Shown: piece by piece, positions 13,587 through 21,051 of the stretch
Numbering within the stretch: the first letter of the stretch is position 1
How the letters are laid out: the number at the start of each line of letters is the position of its first letter
The notes under the pieces: generated by a model
What the model saw: only the letters and a program-made list of their open reading frames with translations
Database searches by the model: none
What the model was told of the DNA's origin: nothing
IMG/VR virus record: IMGVR_UViG_3300049432_000105
Location: 1 to 21,965 of that record
Origin: a virus
Direction: 5' to 3' (one strand)
Length of the DNA: 21,965 nucleotides
Program-made: the position numbers and the translations under genes

Positions 13587-14615
13587 ATGGCACTCGTCAC
13601 CGATATCTTCACCCAGAACGCATGGACCGCGATCGAATTCCACGAGGAAGTCGTGGAGAAGGTCGACTTCAAGCCGCAGCTTCTGGGCTCGCTCAACCTG
13701 TTTGAGCCGATCTATTCGCGCTCGCGCACCATCGCGATCGCGAGCAAGGAAGGCACCCTGTCGCTGATCCCGACATCCGAGATGGGCGCCCCGCCGGAAG
13801 AGTTGATTCCGAAGGGCTCCAAGCTGCGCAAGTTCGATGCCGTCCGTCTCGCCAAGGGCTCAACGATCTATGCGATCGAGATGGCCGGCGTGCTGGCGCT
13901 GCCATTCGATCAGCAAACCAAGGACATTGCGCAGGAGGTTACGGACCGCACCGGTCAGATCCTCGATGATATGGAATTGACCTGGGAGTTTCACCGCTTC
14001 GGCGCGATCCTGGGCAAGGTGTTCGACGCTGACGGCGTCACGGTGCTGTACGACTGGTTCGTTGAGTGGGGCATCGCCGAACCTGCCGAGATCAACTTCA
14101 ATCTCAATGACCCCGCGACCGACGTTCGCAAGAAATGTCGCGACGTGAAGCGAACCATGAAGAGGAAGGCGAAGGGCGTCTGGTCTCCCAGCACCCGCGT
14201 CGGCGCTCTGGTCGGTGACGAGTTCTTCGATATGCTGGTGAACCACAAGCAGATCAAGGAAACCAAACTCGGTACCGAGAAGGCACCGTTGCTTGAGGAC
14301 ATTGAAGGCTTTTCTTCGATCGAGATCGAAGGCATCACCTTCATCAACTATCAGGGCACCGACGACGAAACCACGATCGCAATCGGCAGTCAGAAGGCGC
14401 GTTTCTTCCCGATCGGCGCGCGCGGTGCCTTCAAGGTCGGCTGGGCGCCGGCCAGCGAGTTCAAGCCCTACGTCAACCGGCGTGGGCAGGAATATGTCGG
14501 GTTGGTCCTTGAAGACAAGTCCGGTCGCGACGAATGGGATCGTGTCGAGCTCTACAGCTACCCGCTGTTCGCTTGCACCCGCCCGGAGATGCTGCTGCGC
14601 GGCAAGCAGCAGTAA
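13587..14615 (+). CDS. major capsid protein (lambda gpE family)
   Basis: The 342-aa product matches PF03864 in length and pattern: an N-terminal arm (ALVTDIFTQNAWTAIEFHEE), SRSRTIAIASKEGTLSLIPT, RKFDAVRLAKGSTIYAIEM, then GALVGDEFFDMLVNHKQIKE, and a C-terminal GQEYVGLVLEDKSGRDEWDR with ELYSYPLFACTRPEMLLRG. It forms the HK97-fold shell. Ribosome binding is strong (AAGGAGGGCGCAAGCA before the ATG), as expected for the most abundant virion protein. A perfect palindrome follows the stop. Confidence 0.95.
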   Translation: MALVTDIFTQNAWTAIEFHEEVVEKVDFKPQLLGSLNLFEPIYSRSRTIAIASKEGTLSLIPTSEMGAPPEELIPKGSKLRKFDAVRLAKGSTIYAIEMAGVLALPFDQQTKDIAQEVTDRTGQILDDMELTWEFHRFGAILGKVFDADGVTVLYDWFVEWGIAEPAEINFNLNDPATDVRKKCRDVKRTMKRKAKGVWSPSTRVGALVGDEFFDMLVNHKQIKETKLGTEKAPLLEDIEGFSSIEIEGITFINYQGTDDETTIAIGSQKARFFPIGARGAFKVGWAPASEFKPYVNRRGQEYVGLVLEDKSGRDEWDRVELYSYPLFACTRPEMLLRGKQQ

Positions 14616-14636
14616 GGTAGTTTTCGTTTTTGGTAC

Positions 14637-14664
14637 AGAGCCTGCGCCAATTGGCGCAGGCTCT
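14637..14664 (+). repeat. 28-base perfect palindrome after capsid gene
   Basis: AGAGCCTGCGCC (14637-14648), AATT, then the exact complement GGCGCAGGCTCT (14653-14664). No T-run follows in either direction; on the + strand a TTTTCGTTTTT lies before it. It probably protects or partly terminates the capsid transcript so that downstream genes are made at lower levels. Confidence 0.8.
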
Positions 14665-14688
14665 CGACAATCATGGAGAGCGAGTTGA

Positions 14689-15084
14689 ATGCCGACGCCG
14701 TTTGAGAGCGCTGCAAAAAATGCGTCAGCTGCAATCGATGCGGTCTTTGGCGAGACCTTTACCTTCATCGGTATGAAGGCGGGCGTCGATCGCGGATCGC
14801 CGAAGGTGCTGGATGCGGCGCGGCCGAAGTTCGATGTCATTGGTGGCTATGTCGATCCGGCGAAGACGGCATTTCCGACCGCACGCGGCACGGCGAATAA
14901 TTACACGCAGCGCCACGTCGTCACCGAGCCGTTCGTTTCGGTCGACAATACCGGGATGCAATGGCCCGCCGTCAGCGGCGACCGCGTCACCCGCATCAAG
15001 ACCGGCGTGCAATACGAGATCGCGCGGCCGATGCCGGATGGTGTGGCGCGCACGCTGTATTTCCTGACCGGAAAGACCGCCTGA
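14689..15084 (+). CDS. head-tail attachment protein, lambda gpFII-like (tentative)
   Basis: A 131-aa protein with GGAGAG at 14675-14680 placed 8 bases ahead. It opens with a helix (FESAAKNASAAIDAVFGETFTF) and continues as beta strands: ARPKFDVIGGYVDPAKT, a Thr/Asn-rich loop, then PAVSGDRVTRIKTGVQYEIA and TLYFLTGKTA. Lambda gpFII has a similar size, an N-terminal helix and a beta barrel with a (V)xxGDxhxhxxxxYxh pattern near its end, and it sits after gene E. The match is in layout rather than in unmistakable residues, so an alternative connector or stopper protein is possible. Confidence 0.55.
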   Translation: MPTPFESAAKNASAAIDAVFGETFTFIGMKAGVDRGSPKVLDAARPKFDVIGGYVDPAKTAFPTARGTANNYTQRHVVTEPFVSVDNTGMQWPAVSGDRVTRIKTGVQYEIARPMPDGVARTLYFLTGKTA

Positions 15085-15085
15085 A

Positions 15086-15856
15086 ATGCTGGCCCGCACC
15101 GCGCTGCGCCTGATCACGGTCGCCGCCCTGGCCGGCCGGACCATCGCGGCCGGCCGGGTCGACGACAGCCGGCTCTCGGACCTCGCCCCGGAAAGCGTGC
15201 CCGAAGACGGCCTGCCGGTGCTCATGGTGATCTGCGACGACGACGACGGCGACGCCTGGTCGGAGCAGAACGGCGGGCCGCCGTTCGACCGCATGATTGA
15301 TCTCAACATCGAGATGGCGATGGCGTCGCGGGTGCAGTATGTCGATCCCAACGATCCGGCGAGCTCGGTCTATGTGGTCGAAGCGCCGGACACCGATGCG
15401 CGGCTGGAAGCCTCGCTGGATTTTCTGGAATTCCAGAGTATCCGCGAACTGGCGTTTGGCGTGACGCCGTTTGCCGTCATGTTCCGCATGCTGGCGAGGA
15501 TCACGCACCGCGCCTGTCATCGCGCCGCCAGCGATGACGGGGTCAAGATCGCAGCGCGGCTGCTGACGCTGCGCTGCCGGGTCAATGACGACGAGATCGA
15601 GACGCTCGACGTCAGCGCGCCGGCGCCGGCCGGGCTCGATGCGCTGCCGGAGCCGCTGCGCTCGGTTGCAAAGCTGTTGCCGCCGGACTCCTCCGGCGGA
15701 GTTATCTGCGCGGCGCTGGCGGCGAAGCTGACGCAGATCACGGCCGGCGTGGCGCTCGAAGGCTTCGATTTCCGCGCCGACGCCGGCGACGCGGTGAAAA
15801 CCCTGCTTCCCGACGATCGCGAAGTCGTGGTCACGGTCGACCTTCCGCAGAATTGA
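15086..15856 (+). CDS. putative tail terminator/completion protein (Mu gp37 position)
   Basis: A 256-aa acidic protein that begins one base after the previous stop. No recognisable catalytic motif. The first half contains VLMVICDDDDGDAWSEQNGGPP and SRVQYVDPNDPAS, suggesting an alpha/beta fold. Helices follow (FLEFQSIRELAFGVTPFAVMFRMLARITHRA). The last third has LTLRCRVNDDEIETLDVSAP and a final strand VVVTVDLPQN. In Mu the gene just before the DUF2635 and sheath genes encodes gp37, the likely tail terminator, and size and place agree here. This is assignment by order, not sequence. Confidence 0.5.
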   Translation: MLARTALRLITVAALAGRTIAAGRVDDSRLSDLAPESVPEDGLPVLMVICDDDDGDAWSEQNGGPPFDRMIDLNIEMAMASRVQYVDPNDPASSVYVVEAPDTDARLEASLDFLEFQSIRELAFGVTPFAVMFRMLARITHRACHRAASDDGVKIAARLLTLRCRVNDDEIETLDVSAPAPAGLDALPEPLRSVAKLLPPDSSGGVICAALAAKLTQITAGVALEGFDFRADAGDAVKTLLPDDREVVVTVDLPQN

Positions 15857-15873
15857 CCAGGAGAGATCATCAG

Positions 15874-16116
15874 ATGATGGACACGGTTTACGTCAAGCCG
15901 CGCGAGGGCGGCAGGATCCGCCAGCCCGAACGCAACGGCAAGGTGATGCCCGATGGCGGCGCGCCTGTGCCGCGCGACAGCTATTACGAGCGGCTGCTCA
16001 TTTCAGGCGACGTCGTCGAGACCGATCCGCCGGCCAACACGAAAATCCCGGCAATGGCGACGGCTGGCGCAGAGGCGAAACCGCTGCGGCCGCCGCCGCC
16101 AGCCCGTAACGATTAA
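15874..16116 (+). CDS. DUF2635 tail protein (Mu gp38-like)
   Basis: An 80-aa protein: MMDTVYVKPREGGRIRQPER, then GGAPVPRDSYYERLLISGDV. The pattern (VKP, Pro-Glu-Arg, VP..SYY.R.L..GDVV) is that of DUF2635, found just before the sheath gene in Mu-like phages. The ATG at 15874 is chosen because AGGAGAG at 15859-15865 lies 8 bases ahead; an in-frame TTG at 15853 is weaker. The C-terminus is Pro/Ala-rich. The role is unknown, though it is linked with tail assembly by position. Confidence 0.82.
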   Translation: MMDTVYVKPREGGRIRQPERNGKVMPDGGAPVPRDSYYERLLISGDVVETDPPANTKIPAMATAGAEAKPLRPPPPARND

Positions 16117-16184
16117 CGATACACGTGGTGGCTGATCCCGCCTCTTAAAACAAATCCCGACTCGCCAAAAAAAGGATTGATCCG

Positions 16185-17684
16185 ATGTCCGTCGCCTTCA
16201 ACCAGATCCCCTCCAACATCCGCGTGCCCTTCGCCTATTTCGAGATCAACGCCGGTCAGTCGCCCTATCTCGCCGCCAGCCGCACGCTGCTGATCGGCCA
16301 GAAGACCGGCGCCGGCACTGCTCCGGCCAATGCGCCGATCCGGCTCGACGGCGATCCGACCGTGCTGTTCGGCGCCGGCTCGATGCTGTCGGACATGGCG
16401 GTCTATGCCCGGCAGGGGTTTCCGCTCGGTGAAATCTGGGCGCTGCCGCTGGCCGATCCCGCCGGCGTCGCCGCCATCAAGACGGTGACCGTCAATGTCG
16501 GCATTCTGGGCAATACCGGCGCGGTCACGCTGTACATCCAGGGCGAGCCGGTCTCTGTCGCGGTCGCCGCGATCGACGTCAACAGCGACGTCGCAACCAA
16601 TCTGGCCGCGGCGATCAACCAGGGCTATTTCAAGTTCGGCCGCAAGCTTTCATTCCCGGTTGTAGCGACGGCGGCGGCCAACGTGGTGTCGCTGACCGCG
16701 CGCAATGTCGGCGCGCTCGGCAATGCGATCGCGGTCGACAAGGATCTGATCGGCAACGAAGGACCGCTGGCGCAATACCTCACCATCGCCGCTCCGACCG
16801 CCGGCACGCTGGTGCCGTCGCTGGCGGCCGGCTTGGCGGCGCTCGGCGACCAGGAATACGACTGGATCGCCGCGCCCTATGCCGACACCACGTCGCTCAA
16901 TGCGGTGCAGGCGTTTCTCGCCGATCGCTGGTCGCCGATGCAGCAGACCTACGGCAATTGCGCGACTACCCTGTTCGACAGCTTCGGAAACCTTGCGGCC
17001 GCAGGTGCCGCGCGCAATGATCCCAACGCGGAAATCATGGGCGTTCCGGAATCCTCGTCTCCGCCATGGGTGTGGGCTGCGGCGATTGCTGCGGCGGTGG
17101 CGCAGGCGAAAAACCTCGCGGGTCCGGTCGACCAGGCGTATCAGATCTCAAGGCCGCTGCAGACGCTGGAACTGATCGGGGTCAAGCCGCCGAAGTCGCG
17201 CCTCAACTGGTTCACCAAGACCCAGCGCCAGCAGCTCTATCTCGACGGCATTTCCGGGTTCACCGTCGATCCGGACGGCACGGTGCGGATCGACCGCCTG
17301 ATCACCACCTACCAGAGCAATGCCGCGGGCCAGCCCGACATCACCTGGCTCGACGTCGATACGCGGGCGCAGATGGTGTATTTCGTGCGCTACATGCGCC
17401 AGCGCATCGCGCAGAACTATTCGCGATGCTCGCTCGCCGACGACAATCCCGGCAACAAGCCGACCATCGTCACGCCGGCGATCCTGAAAGCCGAGTGCAT
17501 CCACATCTACAAGGAACTGGAGCAGGGCGGCCTGGTCGAAAACTCCGCGCTGTTCGCGCAGCGCCTGGTGGTGGAGCGCTCGGCCGATCCGAACCGCGTC
17601 AACGCCTACCTGCCGGTCGACGTCATCAACCAGCTGCGTATCTTCGCCGCCAACGCCACCACCTTCCTGCAATTCCCGGCGTGA
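16185..17684 (+). CDS. contractile tail sheath protein (Mu gpL-like)
   Basis: This 499-aa protein is the tail sheath. It opens VAFNQIPSNIRVPFAYFEIN, then SRTLLIGQKTGAG; the middle includes EYDWIAAPYADTTSLNAVQAF and an SSPPWVWAAAIAAAVAQAKN helix. The C-terminal part (QQLYLDGISGFTVDPDGTVR, ITTYQSNAAGQPD) and MVYFVRYMRQRIAQNYSRCS match the conserved sheath core used for strand exchange between subunits. This is the pattern of PF04984 in Mu. AAAGGA at 16171-16176 lies 8 bases before the ATG. Its presence shows that the tail is contractile. Confidence 0.95.
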   Translation: MSVAFNQIPSNIRVPFAYFEINAGQSPYLAASRTLLIGQKTGAGTAPANAPIRLDGDPTVLFGAGSMLSDMAVYARQGFPLGEIWALPLADPAGVAAIKTVTVNVGILGNTGAVTLYIQGEPVSVAVAAIDVNSDVATNLAAAINQGYFKFGRKLSFPVVATAAANVVSLTARNVGALGNAIAVDKDLIGNEGPLAQYLTIAAPTAGTLVPSLAAGLAALGDQEYDWIAAPYADTTSLNAVQAFLADRWSPMQQTYGNCATTLFDSFGNLAAAGAARNDPNAEIMGVPESSSPPWVWAAAIAAAVAQAKNLAGPVDQAYQISRPLQTLELIGVKPPKSRLNWFTKTQRQQLYLDGISGFTVDPDGTVRIDRLITTYQSNAAGQPDITWLDVDTRAQMVYFVRYMRQRIAQNYSRCSLADDNPGNKPTIVTPAILKAECIHIYKELEQGGLVENSALFAQRLVVERSADPNRVNAYLPVDVINQLRIFAANATTFLQFPA

Positions 17685-17696
17685 GATGAAATGATT

Positions 17697-17713
17697 GCCG
17701 GGTCAAGCCCGGC
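17697..17713 (+). repeat. GCCGGG/CCCGGC hairpin, REP-like
   Basis: GCCGGG (17697-17702), TCAAG, CCCGGC (17708-17713), preceded by ATT, lies between the sheath and tube genes. ATTGCCGGGTCAAGCCCGGC is a common dispersed palindrome in Bradyrhizobium-type chromosomes as I remember them. Here it may be a mobile REP unit or an mRNA stabiliser between two abundant structural proteins. Confidence 0.6.
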
Positions 17714-17756
17714 GGCTCTGCCTCTCCCAATTTTCTAAACGCAACAGGAGTCCTTC

Positions 17757-18149
17757 ATGCCCACCACCAGCGGCCGCGTCTCGATGGTCGTCGCCGGCGT
17801 CCCGTATTCGGCGCGCGGCGAGATCAACCTCAATCCCTCGAATATCTCGGTCGAGGCCAAGTCCAACCCGGACGGTACGCTGTACCGTACCGTCACGGCG
17901 AAACCGCGAACGGCGGAAATCACCTTCGACAAGGGCTCGGTGCTGACCGCGCCGGACGGCACGCCGATGAAGTGGGATGAATCCATGATGGCGATCGTCG
18001 ATCTGCCGGTCACCTTCACCGAAATCGACAATCGCGGCAAGCAGCACCTGCTGACCGGCGCGTTCTTCACCGGCGATCCGCAGCAGAACCTGGCGACCGG
18101 AGAAATCTCCGGCCTCGGCATCGCTGCCGAAAGTTATGAGAGCGTGTGA
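17757..18149 (+). CDS. tail tube protein (Mu gpM-like)
   Basis: A 130-aa protein with AGGAG at 17746-17750 ahead of the ATG. Sequence: SGRVSMVVAGVPYSARGEIN, SKSNPDGTLYRTVTAKPRTA-like strands (here VEAKSNPDGTLYRTVTAKPR), ITFDKGS, WDESMMAIVDLPVTFTEIDN, LLTGAFFTGDPQQNLATGEI and SGLGIAAE. This is the pattern of PF10618 tail tube proteins, which stack as hexameric rings inside the sheath. It follows the sheath gene as in Mu and P2, and the next gene overlaps its stop. Confidence 0.92.
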   Translation: MPTTSGRVSMVVAGVPYSARGEINLNPSNISVEAKSNPDGTLYRTVTAKPRTAEITFDKGSVLTAPDGTPMKWDESMMAIVDLPVTFTEIDNRGKQHLLTGAFFTGDPQQNLATGEISGLGIAAESYESV

Positions 18150-18466
18150 TGGGCGAGACCATCACCATCACGCTGAAAAAGCCGATCAAGGGACCGAACA
18201 ATCTCGAGGTCAAAGCCGTGATCATCCGCGAGCCGATGTTTGATGACGTGATCGAACTCGGCGATCCCTACATGATCGCGGTTACGGCATCGAAAGTGCC
18301 GTTCCAGGTGGAGAATTCCGAAGTGATCCGGGCCTATCTGGAGCGCTGCATCGTCGAGCCGAAGGATCCGGCGCTGCTGGCGCAGGTCAATGGCCGCACC
18401 GCGATCGAGATCAAGGACCGGTTCCTGAATTTTTTCCAGCCCGACGCGCCGGCGAACGCGGAATAG
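18149..18466 (+). CDS. tail assembly chaperone, zero-frame product (Mu gp41-like)
   Basis: A 105-aa acidic protein: ITITLKKPIKGPNNLEVKAV, then IREPMFDDVIELGDPYMIAV and LAQVNGRTAIEIKDRFLNFF. The pattern (T..L..P......V..l.lREP...D....) is that of Mu gp41/phage tail assembly chaperone families. It binds the tape measure while the tube grows. ATG at 18149 overlaps the tube-gene stop; a GTG at 18146 is also in frame. A slippery heptamer near its 3' end lets some ribosomes continue in the -1 frame. Confidence 0.88.
   Translation: MGETITITLKKPIKGPNNLEVKAVIIREPMFDDVIELGDPYMIAVTASKVPFQVENSEVIRAYLERCIVEPKDPALLAQVNGRTAIEIKDRFLNFFQPDAPANAE
18430..18436 (+). promoter_or_regulatory. programmed -1 frameshift site TTTTTTC
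   Basis: T TTT TTC in the zero frame (TTT at 18431, TTC at 18434) fits the X XXY YYZ slippery rule. Shifting back one base gives TTT TTT and opens a frame free of stops to 18594. It lies 30 bases before the zero-frame stop, as usual for phage tail chaperone pairs. Confidence 0.85.
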
Positions 18467-18597
18467 CAGACGCCGCCGACGATCTCGCCTTCGAATGCGG
18501 GGTCGACGCCGACGCCGTCGGGCGGCTGACTATCTCCAAACTATTATATTGGCAGGGCCGCGCCGTCGAGCGCAGCAAGCGCCGCCGCAACAGGTGA
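18436..18597 (+). CDS. tail chaperone frameshift extension (Mu gp41'-like)
   Basis: After the shift the reading frame adds 53 residues to the 96 encoded before it, for a fused protein of 149 aa. The added part contains ADAADDLAFECGVDADAVGR and LTISKLLYWQGRAVERSKRR. Short helical extensions ending in a W..RA pattern are typical of the second domain of such chaperones in Mu- and P2-type phages. There is no ATG in this frame between the site and the conserved part, which supports expression by frameshift. The stop lies nine bases before the tape-measure start, at the expected place. Confidence 0.82.
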   Translation, partial: PARRAGERGIADAADDLAFECGVDADAVGRLTISKLLYWQGRAVERSKRRRNR

Positions 18598-18606
18598 ATT
18601 TTTCGA

Positions 18607-21051
18607 ATGCCGAGCCGGATCATCGAAGCAAAGCTCAAGCTCACCGGCAGCGATGCCGGCGCCAGCGATGTGATCGACAAGGTGGCCAAGAAGCTCGGCC
18701 AGCTGGAGCAGGCGGGCAAGTCCGCGAGCGCAATCGACCGCATGGCGGCGTCGATCGATCGCGCCAAGCTGCAGATGGAAGCGCTCGACCGCTTCAACCG
18801 GGCCCGCGGCGGCTTTGCCGACGCGCGGACGCGGTTCCGTGAAGCGCAGATCGCCGTCGAGCGCCACGCCAAGGCGCTTGCCGCCGCGGAAGCGCCGACC
18901 CGGGCGCTGGAGATGGCGCATCGCAAGGCGGCTTCCGCGGTGTCGCTGGCGGCGAAGGCGTTCGAGCAGCAGAAGATCGAGGTGCTGTCCTCCAAGCGCG
19001 CGCTGGAGGGCTTCGGCGCGCCGGTCAAGAACGTCGCCGCCGAACAGGACCGGCTGCGCAAGTCGATCGAGCGGACCACGGCGGCGATGGCGCGGCAGAA
19101 GCGCAACGCGGTCCGGCGCGAGGAAATCGGCAACGCCGCTGGCCTGGTCGGCTTGATGGCGGCGCACAAGGTGGCGCATGCCGGGCGTGCGACGCTGGAA
19201 ACCTATCGCGAGTTCGACAAGGAGCGCCGCTTCGGCAAGGCGGTGATGGGGCTGACCGACGAAGAGCAGAAGCCGCTGGTCGAACAGGCGATCCACATGG
19301 GCGCCAAAACCAAGTTCAACGATATCCAGGTGCTGGAAGCCCAGCGCGAGCTCGCCGCGCGCGGTCTGAAGAAGGACCAGGTCATGGGCATGATGGAGCC
19401 CGCCGGCAATCTCGGCATGTCGATGGACCTGAAGCTGCCTGATGCCGTCAAGCAGTTGGAAGGCGCGATCTTCGGCTTCAAGAAGGACATCAGCACGCTG
19501 CCGGCGGCGCTGGCATCCGCCAAGCAGACCGCCGACCTGCAGGTCAAGGCCGCAAAAATCTCCGGCATGACGCCGGACGATATCAAGGCGGCCTACAAGT
19601 TCGGCGCCACGCCGTCGCGGATGTCGGGGGTGTCCGAGCAGACGCTGCTGGCGTTCGCCGGCATCGGCAAAAAAGCCAACATGGGCGGCGACGAGTCCGG
19701 CGTGGCGTTCCGCGCGCTGATGGCGGCGGCGCAATCGCCGACCCGCGGCGCCAAGGAGGCACTGCTGGCAAACGGGCTCAACTACAAGAACTATCAGAAG
19801 ACGCCGGACAGTCTGGCGCTGGATCCGTTCGTGCAGAACGTGGCGGCGCAATACGGCGTCAAGCTCGACAAGAAAACCCAGAAGGGGCTGGGCAAGATCT
19901 TCACCAACAAGAAGCTGATCAGCGACCCGGCGAAGTTCACCCCGGCGGTGATGAGCTTTCTTTCCGACAATCTCGGCGGCGACGACGCCAAAAGCAAGCG
20001 CAGCATCGCCGGGATGGCGAACCGCTACCGCGACAAGTCGATGGGCGGCATCGACGTCAATGCCTTCATCGCCGACCTGTTGAAGAAGATTCCGGGCAAC
20101 CTGCAGCTGGCCAATGCGGTGTTCGGCGCCAAGCAGGGCGGCCGGATCGCGACCGCGCTGGGCGATCCGGAAACCTTCAAGCACATGATCGAGGAATTGC
20201 TGTCCGGTTCGGAAGGCTACGCCAAGAAGATCGCCGACGAACGGATGGCCGGCTTCGATGGCGCGGTTTCGAAGTTTCAGGGCGCGGTCAAGAACCTCGA
20301 AACCGCGGTCGGGCGTTCGTTCGATAGAGACGGATCCGGCGGTCCGCTGACGTGGATTACCGACAAGGCCGCGACATTGACGCAGAGCCTTGCCGAACTG
20401 GATTCCAAGGTTGTGATGGTGGGCGCGTCGCTGGTCGGCGCCGGCGGGCTCTATGCCGGCATCAAGGGCATCATCAGCCTGAAGAACCTGTTCACCGGCG
20501 GCACCGCGCTCAACGCGTCGGCAGTGGCGCTGGATCACAGCGCGGCGGCGCTGACGGCGGCCGCGGTCAGGCTTGGCGCCGGAGGCGCCGCGGGAGGCGC
20601 TTTGGATGCGGCTGCAAAGGCGGCGCCGGCCGCCGCCGCCGCACCAGGGATGCTGGCGCGCGGCGCCGCGGCGCTGCCGTTCGCCGGTGCGATCGCGCTG
20701 CCCGCGGCATTGCTGGCAGCGTCGTATCCATTGACCAAGGACGCCGCCAATCCAGGCGCCGCAGAATCCCGCGCTGCGCGCGGCAGGTCGCTGCGCGGTT
20801 CGCGCGTTGCGCAATGGAATGAAGATCGCGATCGCATGGGCATTCCGCGGCTCGGTGACGGGAAAACCGAAATCACCGGCACGGCCGATGTGGATGGCAA
20901 GATGGAGGTCAAGGTCACGGTCGAGGACAAGCGCGTTACCGTGAAGGGCGACGATAGCGCACGGCTTTCCGGGCGCGTCAATCTCTCAGGCGCCGGCAGT
21001 GTCGGCAAATCGTCGCCGGACGCGCAGCCCGGCGCCAGCGGAGCTTGGTGA
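18607..21051 (+). CDS. tail tape measure protein
   Basis: The 814-aa protein sets tail length. Residues 1-180 are helical and charged, with likely coiled coil (VIDKVAKKLGQLEQAGKSAS, RFREAQIAVERHAKALAAAE). A central TP901-type region includes REFDKERRFGKAVMGLTDEE, ELAARGLKKDQVMGMMEPAG and a long helical part up to residue 570. Two hydrophobic segments (about 602-625, VVMVGASLVGAGGLYAGIKG, and about 688-709) could enter the host inner membrane during DNA delivery. A Gly/Ala-rich region lies between them, and a short beta-type tail (EITGTADVDGKMEVKVTVED) ends the protein. No ribosome binding site is visible before the ATG, so translation may be coupled to the frameshifted chaperone. Confidence 0.92.
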   Translation: MPSRIIEAKLKLTGSDAGASDVIDKVAKKLGQLEQAGKSASAIDRMAASIDRAKLQMEALDRFNRARGGFADARTRFREAQIAVERHAKALAAAEAPTRALEMAHRKAASAVSLAAKAFEQQKIEVLSSKRALEGFGAPVKNVAAEQDRLRKSIERTTAAMARQKRNAVRREEIGNAAGLVGLMAAHKVAHAGRATLETYREFDKERRFGKAVMGLTDEEQKPLVEQAIHMGAKTKFNDIQVLEAQRELAARGLKKDQVMGMMEPAGNLGMSMDLKLPDAVKQLEGAIFGFKKDISTLPAALASAKQTADLQVKAAKISGMTPDDIKAAYKFGATPSRMSGVSEQTLLAFAGIGKKANMGGDESGVAFRALMAAAQSPTRGAKEALLANGLNYKNYQKTPDSLALDPFVQNVAAQYGVKLDKKTQKGLGKIFTNKKLISDPAKFTPAVMSFLSDNLGGDDAKSKRSIAGMANRYRDKSMGGIDVNAFIADLLKKIPGNLQLANAVFGAKQGGRIATALGDPETFKHMIEELLSGSEGYAKKIADERMAGFDGAVSKFQGAVKNLETAVGRSFDRDGSGGPLTWITDKAATLTQSLAELDSKVVMVGASLVGAGGLYAGIKGIISLKNLFTGGTALNASAVALDHSAAALTAAAVRLGAGGAAGGALDAAAKAAPAAAAAPGMLARGAAALPFAGAIALPAALLAASYPLTKDAANPGAAESRAARGRSLRGSRVAQWNEDRDRMGIPRLGDGKTEITGTADVDGKMEVKVTVEDKRVTVKGDDSARLSGRVNLSGAGSVGKSSPDAQPGASGAW

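Noticed and set aside
18495-18842. 115-codon + strand frame starting MRGRRRRRRAADYL between chaperone and tape measure
   Set aside because: It is in the wrong frame: the -1 frame gives the chaperone extension, and this one is Arg-rich shadow running into the tape measure.
18544-20814. Long open frame of 756 codons on the - strand opposite the tape measure gene
   Set aside because: It is Arg/His/Gly-rich with no domain pattern and exactly shadows a well-supported gene; GC-rich third positions leave the opposite strand without stops.
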